Origin: JANMEX01 sp031423755
GTDB taxonomy: Bacteria > Pseudomonadota > Alphaproteobacteria > Rhizobiales > Rhizobiaceae
DNA: 44,746 nt
Assembly (NCBI GenBank): GCA_031423755.1
Contig: JANPGC010000009.1
Span: forward strand, 1 to 44,746
Reading direction: 5' to 3'
Both the position numbers and the translations under genes were made by a program. Position 1 is the stretch's first letter; the number at the start of each line of letters is the position of its first letter. Under the pieces are notes generated by a model. The model was not told the DNA's origin. It ran no database searches and saw only the letters and a list, made by a program, of their open reading frames with translations. This document shows positions 24,320-32,030 of the stretch, piece by piece.

Positions 24320-25919
24320 GCGAGGCGCTCCTCGTGCCGATAAGCGTCAGCGCGCCTGTCAGCAATGTCAGATACAGCACCAGCCCACCGGCGTCGTTGG
24401 ATCGATAACTGCCGAGATTCTGGTAGATCAGCGACGGCAGCGTGATGATTCGGTCGGAACCGTAGAGCGTGACCACGCCAAGATCGCCGAGCGACAAGGC
24501 AGCAGCGAACAGGAACGCGCCCGTCAATGCCGGGCTCAGCACCGGCCAGTCGATAAGGGCAAACCGCTGCCAGCCTTGCAAACCAAGCGCCGCGCAGAGC
24601 CGGTCGTCTGTCGCAAAATGCCGGTCGATGGAGGCGCTCATAATTTGCAGCGCAAACGGCAGCGCCATCAGCGCGTTGGCGAGGATGATCATCAGCGGCG
24701 CCAGAGCAAACGGTCTGCCGGTCATGGCCAGAAGCACAAACCAGCCGACGCCGAGTAGCAGCGCCGGGATTCCGAGCAATGAAGTGGTGAGTTTGCCGAC
24801 AGTATCCGAACTTTGCTTGTGGCCGTTCGTGCTCAGCATATGGCGAAGGGACGCGATGGCATAGGCGCTTGTGGTGGCCAGCAGCGCCGAGCAGCCGGCG
24901 ATGGCAAGGCTGGTGACTGTCGCCTGCAGAAAGAGATTTGAGCTGAGGATACGGGCGTGATCGGCGAAGACACCTGCCCACACAATTGCCACGAGCGGAG
25001 TGAGCACGAACAGCGCCCCAAAAGTGATCGAAATCCGCGAAACAAGGCGCTCGCCCGCGCCCGCCTGATGATAGCGCCGCGCAGACGCGCCTCCGGTCTG
25101 GAACAGGCTTTGCCCCTTGGGGATCACTGCCAAAACCACGCCCGTCAGCGCCAGTTGCGCCAAGGTTAGCAACGAGGCTTTGGCCGGATCAAAATCAAAC
25201 GACAGTGCCTGCTGGATGGCAACTTGCAATGTCGTTGCAGCCGGGCCGCCGCCAAGCACCAGAATGATCGTGTAGGAACCGGCGCAAAGCAGAAACACCA
25301 ACCCGGCAATCCCCGGCAGGCTTTGGCGGATGACCGGCCAGAGAATGTTCTGAACGCGGCCAGCAACACCAAAGCGCAGGCTTTCCGCCAGCTTCCATTG
25401 CTCTTGCGGGATTTCCTCAAACGCTTTGAGAAGCAGCCGAACGGCCAGCGGCATGTTGAAAAACACGTGGGCAATGAGAATGCCCAATAGTCCGTAAATG
25501 TCTGGCCTCCAGTCAAGGCCGACCAGCGTCAACCCATCAGCGAATAAACCATTGCGCCCGTAGAGCGTGATCAAGCCTAGCACGACGGCAATCGCGGGAA
25601 GCGCCAGTGGCACGGCAAACAGCGCCAGCAGCCCCCGCCGCCCGGCAAAGCGCGGCAGGCTCTCGAGCGACAAAGCGACCGGCACTGCGAAGACGACCGT
25701 GAGAGCCGTGGAAAGCGCCGCCTGTTCGAGCGTGAACAAGGCAGCGGGCAATATTCCCGCAGAGCCGCCGGAAACTCCAGCACCCAGCCCGGAAACCAGC
25801 GTCGCGCCGATGGCCGAGACCGCCAGCGCGCCGATGAGCGCAAGCACGAGGAACCCGGCGAGAAGCCGGGTTCCGTCAGGCCGCTTTTGGCGGATTATTT
25901 GCCCAAGGCTTGTTGCCAC
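24306..25919 (-). CDS. thiP: Thiamine ABC transporter permease
   Basis: This 537-residue inner-membrane protein has about 12 membrane segments in two homologous halves of six. Each half carries a BPD_transp_1-type coupling motif: EEIPQEQWKLAESLRFGVAG in the first half (about 190-210) and DDRLCAALGLQGWQRFALID in the second (about 430-450). This fused two-permease design is typical of ThiP. It starts at ATG 25919 within the last codons of thiB (25-bp overlap) and overlaps thiQ by 14 bp, forming a tightly coupled operon under the TPP riboswitch upstream of thiB. Confidence 0.93.
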   Translation of the reverse strand: MATSLGQIIRQKRPDGTRLLAGFLVLALIGALAVSAIGATLVSGLGAGVSGGSAGILPAALFTLEQAALSTALTVVFAVPVALSLESLPRFAGRRGLLALFAVPLALPAIAVVLGLITLYGRNGLFADGLTLVGLDWRPDIYGLLGILIAHVFFNMPLAVRLLLKAFEEIPQEQWKLAESLRFGVAGRVQNILWPVIRQSLPGIAGLVFLLCAGSYTIILVLGGGPAATTLQVAIQQALSFDFDPAKASLLTLAQLALTGVVLAVIPKGQSLFQTGGASARRYHQAGAGERLVSRISITFGALFVLTPLVAIVWAGVFADHARILSSNLFLQATVTSLAIAGCSALLATTSAYAIASLRHMLSTNGHKQSSDTVGKLTTSLLGIPALLLGVGWFVLLAMTGRPFALAPLMIILANALMALPFALQIMSASIDRHFATDDRLCAALGLQGWQRFALIDWPVLSPALTGAFLFAAALSLGDLGVVTLYGSDRIITLPSLIYQNLGSYRSNDAGGLVLYLTLLTGALTLIGTRSASHERH

Positions 25920-26908
25920 TCGTCAATCCATGCCTTGCGGTTGGCTGCAACTTCAGCCGCGCTGTAGAGGAAGGTTTTTGAAGGCTTCACCATCTTGTCG
26001 AACACCGGGTTCAGCGGCGCTGAGGTTTTGCCTGCCGGGAACATCCAGTTGTTTTCCGGGATGATGTCCTGAAAGGCCGGCGAAACCATGAAGGCGAGGA
26101 ACTTGTCCGACAGTGGATTGTCCCTGCCCTCGAGCGTCTTGGCCGCGACTTCGATCTGAAGGTAATGCCCCTCCTCAAACGTTGCCGCCTGATAGCGCGA
26201 GGAGTTCTCGGCGATCATGTGATAGGCGGGCGACGTCGTATAGGACAGCACCATTTCCGCCTCGCCCTTGGTGAAGAGGCTGTATGCTTCGCTCCAGCCG
26301 GGTGTGACGGTTAGTATCTTCGGCGCCAGCTTGGCCCATTCCTCACCCGCCTTGTCGCCGTAGATCGACTTCATCCACAACACGAGGCCAAGCCCCGGCG
26401 TCGAGGTGCGCGGGTCTTCGATGACAATCTTCTGGTCAGCGCTGGCGGCGACCAGTTCTGCCATGCTTTTCGGCGGGGTCTTCACCTTCTCGCTGTCATA
26501 GACCACGGCAAAATGGGCGAAGTCATAAGGCACGAAAGTATCGTCAGTAAAACCGCCCGGCACATTGATCACCGAAAGGTCCATGCCGTGCCGCGCGAAC
26601 AGGCCGGTGGCTTTGGCGTCCTCGGTGAGGTTGGTGTCAAGGCCGAGCACGACGTCGGCCTTGCTGTCCTTGCCCTCAAGCTTGAGCCGGTTCAAGAGCG
26701 CCACGCCGTCGGTGACGGCAACGAAGTCGAGCGTGCAGGCGCAGTCCTTCTCGAACGCCGCTTTCACCTTGGGGCCCGGGCCCCATTCGGCGGTGAAGCT
26801 TTCATAGGTATAGATGGTCAGCGTTTCGGCTTGCGCGAAGGACGCAAAGCTTGAGAAAAACGCAATGGCGGAAAGTAAAAGTCTTGATCGCCAATTTCTT
26901 GATCGCAT
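25895..26908 (-). CDS. thiB: Thiamine-binding periplasmic protein
   Basis: This 337-residue solute-binding protein captures thiamine or its phosphates for the ThiPQ importer. It has a Sec signal peptide (RSRLLLSAIAFFSSFASFAQA, mature start near ETLTIYTYESF). The ThiB-type sequence includes YTYESFTAEWGPGPKVKAAF, ADVVLGLDTNLTEDA, FDFAHF-like VPYDFAHFAVVYD, and DPRTSTPGLGLVLWM. The ATG at 26906-26908 has AGGAGG upstream. That ribosome site is paired in a hairpin (26910-26947) just after the TPP riboswitch. Alternative upstream starts at up to 26959 lie in the riboswitch expression platform and are rejected. Confidence 0.93.
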   Translation of the reverse strand: MRSRNWRSRLLLSAIAFFSSFASFAQAETLTIYTYESFTAEWGPGPKVKAAFEKDCACTLDFVAVTDGVALLNRLKLEGKDSKADVVLGLDTNLTEDAKATGLFARHGMDLSVINVPGGFTDDTFVPYDFAHFAVVYDSEKVKTPPKSMAELVAASADQKIVIEDPRTSTPGLGLVLWMKSIYGDKAGEEWAKLAPKILTVTPGWSEAYSLFTKGEAEMVLSYTTSPAYHMIAENSSRYQAATFEEGHYLQIEVAAKTLEGRDNPLSDKFLAFMVSPAFQDIIPENNWMFPAGKTSAPLNPVFDKMVKPSKTFLYSAAEVAANRKAWIDEWQQALGK

Positions 26909-26909
26909 G

Positions 26910-26947
26910 GGCACCTCCTGTTGTTCCGGGTGAAGGGGACAGGTGCC
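26910..26947 (-). promoter_or_regulatory. SD-sequestering hairpin of the thiB leader (expression platform)
   Basis: On the minus strand GGCACCT (26947-26941) can pair with AGGTGCC (26916-26910), burying part of the AGGAGG ribosome site of thiB. This is the expected off state of a translation-controlling TPP riboswitch (inference from pairing). Confidence 0.65.
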
Positions 26948-26965
26948 GGGGATCGCCACTTGCCT

Positions 26966-27063
26966 CTAATCCCTCCGCCGGTATGAGCCGGATCAGGTTC
27001 AGCGGGTTGGCCGGAATTGGCCTCTCAGCGATGACGGCTTTTCAACCGCATGGCACCCCGTTA
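26966..27063 (-). promoter_or_regulatory. TPP (thi-box) riboswitch upstream of thiBPQ
   Basis: On the minus strand the leader shows the conserved thi-box elements in order: GGGGTGC at the 5' end, GCTGAGAGG (27029-27021), ACCCGCTGAACCTGATCCGG (27007-26988) and ACCGGCGGAGGGA at the 3' end. These match the Rfam TPP aptamer consensus from memory. Bound thiamine diphosphate is expected to shut down thiBPQ expression. The aptamer begins a few bases after the predicted thiB transcription start. Confidence 0.95.
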
Positions 27064-27074
27064 GAGCAAGGAGA

Positions 27075-27103
27075 GAATTAGTGTTGAACGGCAAGGAAAG
27101 CAA
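27075..27103 (-). promoter_or_regulatory. Candidate promoter for thiBPQ
   Basis: On the minus strand TTGCTT (27103-27098) and TAATTC (27080-27075) are 17 bp apart. The predicted start near 27068 sits just before the riboswitch aptamer, which supports the call. The element lies inside the 5' leader or extreme 5' end of the divergent pyrophosphokinase gene. Confidence 0.5.
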
Positions 27104-27116
27104 GCGGAAGAGTTTC

Positions 27117-27755
27117 ATGAAAAAATGCGTGATCCTGCTCGGCGGCGACATCGTTGCAACGCCGCGCCTGATGGAGCAGTGCAAGGACGCGCTTGTGCTG
27201 GCGGCGGACTCGGGCGTGCGCCACGCTGTGCCGCTTGGATTGACCGTCGATTGCTGGCTGGGTGACTTTGATTCCACCACGCCTGCGCTTGCACGCAAGT
27301 TCAAGGATCTGCCGCGCAAGATTTTTCCGCGCGACAAGGACATGACCGATGGGGAGCTTGCCATTGAAGAGGCGATCGGCCGCGATTGTGACAGTTTCAT
27401 CTTGGTCGGCGCGTTCGGCGGCGCGCGCACCGACCATGCGCTGTTGCACGGTTTTCAGGCGGTGGCGTTGCGCAAGCGCGGCTTTGCCGTGCAGCTGACC
27501 AGCGGCACGGAGGAGGCTTGGCCGATCCTGCCGGGCACGCATGTCTTTGAACTTGAACCCGGCGCGCTGTTCAGCCTTGTTGGATTTGGAGCGCTGGAAG
27601 GCGTCACCTTAGATGGCGCGAAATGGCCGCTGCAAAATCGCCATGTGCCGGCGGGCTCGTCGTTGACAATGTCCAATGTCGCCACGGGTCCTGTCACTGT
27701 ATCATTGACCGCAGGAGAAGGCCTGTTCATCTCAAGTTCATCGCGCGATCAGTAA
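27117..27755 (+). CDS. thiN: Thiamine pyrophosphokinase
   Basis: This 212-residue cytoplasmic enzyme converts thiamine and ATP to thiamine diphosphate and AMP. Family features are CVILLGGD at the N-terminus, a DSGVRHAVPLGLTVDCWLGDFDS nucleotide/metal site, the acidic FPRDKDMTDGELAIEEA segment, GAFGGARTDHALLH, and a C-terminal thiamine-binding beta domain ending near VTVSLTAGEGLFIS. The ATG at 27117, with GGAAGAG 4 nt upstream, is preferred. A GTG at 27081 with GGAGAG upstream is also possible but would overlap the thiB promoter. It is divergent from thiBPQ, so uptake and activation of thiamine are encoded side by side. Any transcript reading into it crosses the antisense of the TPP riboswitch. 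Confidence 0.9.
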   Translation: MKKCVILLGGDIVATPRLMEQCKDALVLAADSGVRHAVPLGLTVDCWLGDFDSTTPALARKFKDLPRKIFPRDKDMTDGELAIEEAIGRDCDSFILVGAFGGARTDHALLHGFQAVALRKRGFAVQLTSGTEEAWPILPGTHVFELEPGALFSLVGFGALEGVTLDGAKWPLQNRHVPAGSSLTMSNVATGPVTVSLTAGEGLFISSSSRDQ

Positions 27756-27779
27756 TGAGCAGCGACGCCGGAACTTTTT

Positions 27780-27808
27780 TTGGACAACCACGTTTGGCAT
27801 GATAAGAA
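27780..27808 (+). promoter_or_regulatory. Candidate promoter of the glycine-zipper lipoprotein gene
   Basis: TTGGAC (27780-27785) and TAAGAA (27803-27808) are 17 bp apart, ending 35 bp before the start codon. Identified by eye. Confidence 0.45.
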
Positions 27809-27843
27809 TTTGTTTCGGGGCACGAAAACCAAGGAGAGACCCA

Positions 27844-28110
27844 ATGAAGAAAATTTCAGCCATTGTTTTGGCTTTGTCACTGTCTGCGGCCATCGTCGGC
27901 TGCACGACCACAGAAAAGGGCGCGGTGATTGGCGCTGGAACAGGCGCGCTTGTCGGCCAGGCACTCGGCGGCAACACCGAATCCACGCTGGTCGGCGCGG
28001 CAGTCGGCGGCATTGCGGGCGCTCTCATCGGTGAATCGCTGAAGCGGCCGGGCTATTGCCTCTACAAGAAGCGGAACGGCCAGACCTATGAGGCACCGTG
28101 CCCGTCATGA
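27844..28110 (+). CDS. Small glycine-zipper lipoprotein
   Basis: This 88-residue envelope lipoprotein has signal peptide MKKISAIVLALSLSAAIVGC, with lipobox AIVGC. It is followed by a Gly/Ala zipper (GAVIGAGTGALVGQALGG then TLVGAAVGGIAGALIGESL) of the 17-kDa surface antigen/YMGG type, and a short C-terminus with two cysteines (YCLYKKRNGQTYEAPCPS). Such proteins sit in the outer membrane; the function is often unclear. The ATG at 27844 has AAGGAGAG upstream, and a promoter is visible at 27780-27808. A terminator-like hairpin follows at 28181-28226. Confidence 0.88.
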   Translation: MKKISAIVLALSLSAAIVGCTTTEKGAVIGAGTGALVGQALGGNTESTLVGAAVGGIAGALIGESLKRPGYCLYKKRNGQTYEAPCPS

Positions 28111-28180
28111 CGGCGTGACGCTCAAGGGCTTTGACCTTGCGGACAGAGAAGGCTTGACGCCATCTGTCTGAACAGCCATC

Positions 28181-28226
28181 AGGACGCTCCTCAACCGGGC
28201 CATGCCCACTGACGAGCGTCCTTTTT
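28181..28226 (+). terminator. Terminator-like hairpin immediately before uup
   Basis: AGGACGCTC (28181-28189) pairs perfectly with GAGCGTCCT (28214-28222) and is followed by TTTTT (28222-28226). The loop holds a second small stem, GGGC-CAT-GCCC. The T-run ends 4 bp before the uup ATG. A short open frame (28115-28171, 18 codons from GTG, no ribosome site) precedes it. It could terminate the lipoprotein transcript or attenuate uup. Confidence 0.75.
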
Positions 28227-28230
28227 CATT

Positions 28231-30048
28231 ATGGCACCGCCACTTCTCAAACTTGACCGCATTTTCCTGACCTTTGGCGGCAAGCCGCTGCTGGATGGCG
28301 CGGACCTTGTTGTCTCGCCGGAAGACCGCATTGCGCTGGTCGGTCGCAATGGTTCGGGCAAATCGACCCTGCTCAAGATTGCCGCCGGGCTGGTCGAGGC
28401 GATGGACGGGGACATCTACAAACACCCATCCGCCACCATCCGCTATCTGCCGCAAGCTCCTGATTTCGGCCAAGCCAAAACCGTGCGCGAGTATGCGCTG
28501 GCAGGACTCGGCCCGTCGGACGATCCGCACCGTGTCACCTATCTGCTTGAACATCTGGAACTGACCGGCGACGAAGAGCCGGCGACGCTTTCCGGTGGCG
28601 AAGCACGCCGCGCCGCGCTGGTCCGCGCCATGGCGCCGGAACCGGACATTTTGCTCCTCGACGAGCCGACCAACCATCTGGACCTTACCACCATCGAATG
28701 GCTCGAAGGCGAGCTTGCCAGTTCCCGCTCAGCGCTGATCCTGATTTCGCATGACCGGCGTTTCCTTGAAAAAGTCACGCGCAACACGGTCTGGCTCGAC
28801 AGGGGCCAGACGCGGCGTCTCGACAAGGGGTTCGCGCATTTCGAGGAATGGCGCGACACTCTGCTTGAGGAGGAAGAGCGCGAACACCACAAGCTCGGCC
28901 GCCAGATCGAGCGCGAGGAGCACTGGGTGCGCTATGGCGTCACCGCAAGGCGCAAGCGCAACATGCGCCGGATGGGCGAACTGGCTGATCTGCGCTCAGA
29001 CTACCGCAACCGCGACAAGGTAGAGGGCACGGTCAAACTTCAGGCCTCGGATGTGCGGGAATCCGGCAAACTGGTGATCGAGGCCAAAGGATTGTCCAAA
29101 TCCTTCGGCGAGCGAACGCTGGTGTCCAACTTCTCCATCCGCATCCAGCGCGGCGACCGCATCGGCATCGTCGGCCCGAACGGCATCGGCAAGACCACGC
29201 TGTTGAAACTGCTGACGGGCGAACTTGACGCAGATTCCGGCACGTTGCGCCTCGGCGTCAATCTCGACATCGCCACGCTCGACCAGAAGCGCGACGCCGC
29301 CGATCCCGAAGAGACGCTGATGCACTATCTGACTGACGGGCGGGGCGAGAGCCTTGTCGTCAACGGCGAGCAAAAGCACGTCGTCTCCTACATGAAGGAT
29401 TTCCTTTTCAAGCCGGAACAGGCCCGCACGCCGGTGAAGGAGCTTTCCGGCGGCGAGAAGGCCCGGCTGATTCTTGCGCGTGTGCTTTCACGCCCGGCCA
29501 ATCTCTTGATCCTCGATGAGCCGACCAACGACCTCGACATGGAGACACTTGACCTGTTGCAAGAGCTTGTCGCGGGCTTTCCCGGAACGGTCATCCTCAT
29601 CAGCCATGACCGCGATTTCCTTGACCGTACGGTGACGTCCACCATCGCGCCGGAAGGCAATGGCAAATGGACGGTTTACGCCGGCGGTTATTCCGACATG
29701 CTGGCGCAGCGCAAGGCTGCGCTTGCGGAAGGCAAGGCCGCTGCCCGCGATGCACCGCCGAAATTGCCGCCGAAGCCGGGCGAAAGCCCGCCGAATTCCA
29801 AGCCGAACACCCGCCTGTCCTACAATCAGAAATTCGCCCTCGAAACGCTGCCCGGCAAGATCGAAGACGCCACCAAAAAGGCCGCACTGCTGGAAGCCAA
29901 ACTGTCGGATGCCACGCTGTTTGCCAAAGATCCGGTGACATTCAACAAAATCGTCGCCGATTTGGATGTCCTGCGCCAGCGCGTTGCCAAGATGGAAGAC
30001 GAATGGCTGGAGCTGGAGATGCTGAAGGCGGAGATGGAGGGCGCCTGA
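28231..30048 (+). CDS. uup: ABC-F family ATPase Uup-like
   Basis: This 605-residue soluble protein has two ABC ATPase domains and no membrane segments. Domain 1 has Walker A GRNGSGKST, signature LSGGEARRAALVRAM and Walker B ILLLDEPTNHLDL. Domain 2 has GPNGIGKTT, ELSGGEKARLILARVL and LLILDEPTNDLDM. Between them is a charged linker (about 200-260: LLEEEEREHHKLGRQIEREE) typical of ABC-F proteins acting on the ribosome. The last 75 residues form a coiled-coil DNA/RNA-binding tail after a Pro-rich linker, as in Uup. The ATG begins the typical MAPPLLKLDRIFLTFGG N-terminus but lies 4 bp after a terminator-like hairpin and has no ribosome site, so leaderless or attenuated expression is possible (inference). 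Confidence 0.93.
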   Translation: MAPPLLKLDRIFLTFGGKPLLDGADLVVSPEDRIALVGRNGSGKSTLLKIAAGLVEAMDGDIYKHPSATIRYLPQAPDFGQAKTVREYALAGLGPSDDPHRVTYLLEHLELTGDEEPATLSGGEARRAALVRAMAPEPDILLLDEPTNHLDLTTIEWLEGELASSRSALILISHDRRFLEKVTRNTVWLDRGQTRRLDKGFAHFEEWRDTLLEEEEREHHKLGRQIEREEHWVRYGVTARRKRNMRRMGELADLRSDYRNRDKVEGTVKLQASDVRESGKLVIEAKGLSKSFGERTLVSNFSIRIQRGDRIGIVGPNGIGKTTLLKLLTGELDADSGTLRLGVNLDIATLDQKRDAADPEETLMHYLTDGRGESLVVNGEQKHVVSYMKDFLFKPEQARTPVKELSGGEKARLILARVLSRPANLLILDEPTNDLDMETLDLLQELVAGFPGTVILISHDRDFLDRTVTSTIAPEGNGKWTVYAGGYSDMLAQRKAALAEGKAAARDAPPKLPPKPGESPPNSKPNTRLSYNQKFALETLPGKIEDATKKAALLEAKLSDATLFAKDPVTFNKIVADLDVLRQRVAKMEDEWLELEMLKAEMEGA

Positions 30049-30201
30049 CGCCATCTACGGCGCCGGTCCAGCACGCACAGACAAGTGCAGACTATATGGC
30101 ATAATCGTTAGAATTCTAATTTGGCGTTTCAGTCCGCTTAAATCTTCATCCGTTATCCATGATTGCCTGGCACGGCTTGAACTTTTGGAAAGCGCAACAG
30201 A

Positions 30202-31065
30202 TTGACCAACTTCTGGAACAATGAATCAGGCAATTTCGCCGTGACTGCGGCCTTGCTGGCAATGCCGCTGGTGGCCGCGTCCGGCATGGCAATTGACATG
30301 ACCGCGACAACCAGTGCCAAGCGGGCAAACCAGGACGCGCTGGATGCTGCTGTGCTTGCGGCAGTCAGGGCGCCGGATTCGGCGACGGCGAAGGAGCTTC
30401 TGGCCAAGGCCTATCAGGTCAATGGCGGTTCGGGAGAACTGGTCGACATTGTCTTCACCAATACCTCAAACGAGCGCGCCATCAAAGCTGGCAGCAGCTA
30501 CGTGAAGAAGAACAACTTCGGCGGGCTGCTTGGTCAGCCGCAGACCACGGTTGAAGTCAAGGCCAAGGCAGTTGCCAAACCGGCGCTGTTTGAAATGCGC
30601 ATCAAACCCAAATATGCGAAGGGCACCTATAGAAAGACCATGCGGCTGATCGACGTTCCTGCGAGCGCCTCTCCCATCGAAGTCGCCATGGTCAAGTATG
30701 ACACGTCCGGCACCGTCGGGACCGGCACAATGTCGATGACGCCGGATACCAGCAGTTTTTTGAGCGTCACCAACCCTGCCAGCCTCTATTTCACGATGGA
30801 GATCGACCCGACCTCCGAATATATCTACGCCGATACCAAACTGAACTTTGCGACGAATGATCCGGCGACGTCATTCCATCTTTTTGTCGATGGAAAGCAA
30901 CTGCCAGGCGGCGTCGCGGTCAACATTGCCGACTATGTTCCCTGTGGCGCGACGGCCCTTTTCGAATGGGAGGACGGCGGCAATTTCAGCGCCCAGGATT
31001 TCGGTTTTGAAGTCACCGGTAAATGCAAAGTGGATGGCGGCAGCCCGGTCGCGATGGTGGAGTAA
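30202..31065 (+). CDS. TadG-like N-terminal protein, short orphan
   Basis: This 287-residue protein starts at TTG 30202 (GGAAAG upstream; no ATG fits). It has a TadE/TadG-type N-terminus, NESGNFAVTAALLAMPLVAA then SGMAIDMTATTSAKRANQDALDAAVLAAV, a prepilin-like helix with a following amphipathic helix. The rest is exported and not recognised, with beta-rich segments and three cysteines near the C-terminus. It ends PVAMVE. Its N-terminus is clearly related to that of the gene at 12666-13937, but the bodies differ. No VWA domain and no tad secretion genes are nearby. The upstream regions of the two share a TTTCAG-N4/5-GCTTAA stretch. The 153-bp gap before it holds no gene. Confidence 0.75.
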   Translation: MTNFWNNESGNFAVTAALLAMPLVAASGMAIDMTATTSAKRANQDALDAAVLAAVRAPDSATAKELLAKAYQVNGGSGELVDIVFTNTSNERAIKAGSSYVKKNNFGGLLGQPQTTVEVKAKAVAKPALFEMRIKPKYAKGTYRKTMRLIDVPASASPIEVAMVKYDTSGTVGTGTMSMTPDTSSFLSVTNPASLYFTMEIDPTSEYIYADTKLNFATNDPATSFHLFVDGKQLPGGVAVNIADYVPCGATALFEWEDGGNFSAQDFGFEVTGKCKVDGGSPVAMVE

Positions 31066-31098
31066 AGAGCCAGCAATCGTCCGCAGCGCCGTTCAAAC

Positions 31099-31593
31099 TC
31101 ACAGCAGTGCCTTCATCTCGTCCGTCAGCTCAGGCTGCTGAAATATGTGCCCGGTCACGCCCATCACTTCCTGCGGCGTGACGAGACCCTCCTTGTTGCG
31201 GATCATCGTCTTGAACAGTGCGCGGGCGCAAAGCTTGCCACCGGACAGAAACTGCTGCTCGACAAACACCCAGCGGTCATCCCAGCCGACAATCTGCGTC
31301 GTCATCTCATACTTCTGGAAGACGGTCAGCGGGCGGCGGTAGTCCGTCTTGGCGCTGCCGACCAGCGGATACCAGCCGCGCGCCCGCGCAATGCCCCAGA
31401 AGCCGAGCCGTACCATCAGATCCAGCCGGCCAAGGTCCATGATCGACAGAAACCGGCCATTGTTCATGTGCATCTGCACATCAAGATCATTGGGCAAAAC
31501 GCGCATCGTTTTGGTGGCGAGGTCGAGCGGGTTGAGCCGGGAGGCACGGGTGGCGAAAAATATCGTCAGGAACATGCGGAAAATGAGGTTCAT
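31099..31593 (-). CDS. Acyl-CoA thioesterase-like hot-dog protein (THEM6-like)
   Basis: This 164-residue protein has a short hydrophobic N-terminus (MNLIFRMFLTIFFATRA) followed by a 4HBT-type hot-dog fold. The marker segment is VLPNDLDVQMHMNNGRFLSIMDLGRLDLM, in which Asp/His near the N-terminal helix form the family's active site. It then has DYRRPLTVFQKYEMTTQIVGWDDRWVFVEQQF. It probably hydrolyses acyl-CoA or a related thioester; the substrate is unknown. The ATG at 31593 has GGAG upstream, and a longer start at 31692 is rejected. It converges on the TadG-like gene. Its promoter must lie in the gene-poor region to its right. Confidence 0.85.
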   Translation of the reverse strand: MNLIFRMFLTIFFATRASRLNPLDLATKTMRVLPNDLDVQMHMNNGRFLSIMDLGRLDLMVRLGFWGIARARGWYPLVGSAKTDYRRPLTVFQKYEMTTQIVGWDDRWVFVEQQFLSGGKLCARALFKTMIRNKEGLVTPQEVMGVTGHIFQQPELTDEMKALL

Positions 31594-31726
31594 CTCGGGC
31601 TCCAAAGCGATGCACAGTCGGCATTTAGCGCACCGCCGCCGGATTGGCCAATGCGAACGCTGAAATCCGTCAATTCCGGCAAAATATGGCAATATTGCTG
31701 ACCAAATTAACGAATGGAACGGGCTG

Positions 31727-31748
31727 GGAACGAATCAGCGACGAATCA
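31727..31748 (+). repeat. 22-bp direct repeat, copy 1
   Basis: Starts GGAACGAATCAGCGACGAAT and is identical over 22 bp to 32009-32030; similarity continues downstream after a 3-nt indel (CTGACTTG against GACTTG). It contains two GANTC (CcrM) sites. Confidence 0.9.
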
Positions 31749-32008
31749 CTGACTTGCGTAGATTCAGGTTTCGTTCACGGCTAGATGTTGTGCCCTGAAA
31801 CGTCGGCCTTGCCACATGCTGAATCGGCGCAGCCAGCTTTGAAGCCGTTTCCCCGACAGTTGTTAACCTATGCGCCCGGTGCTGGAAAGTTTCTTCACAT
31901 CTGCCCGCAACACATTGAAAAAATTAACACATTGGCAACAAAGTTTGTCTTGCGGTTAACGACCGATAGCGCATTTTTCCCGTCGGCTTTAACAATCAGC
32001 CCATAGCA

Positions 32009-32030
32009 GGAACGAATCAGCGACGAATCA
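32009..32030 (+). repeat. 22-bp direct repeat, copy 2
   Basis: Second copy, 282 bp after the first, in the same orientation, also carrying two GANTC sites. Confidence 0.9.

Noticed and set aside
28115..28171. 18-codon leader peptide upstream of uup as an annotated gene
   Set aside because: It starts at GTG without a ribosome site and has no independent support; it is mentioned only in connection with the hairpin.
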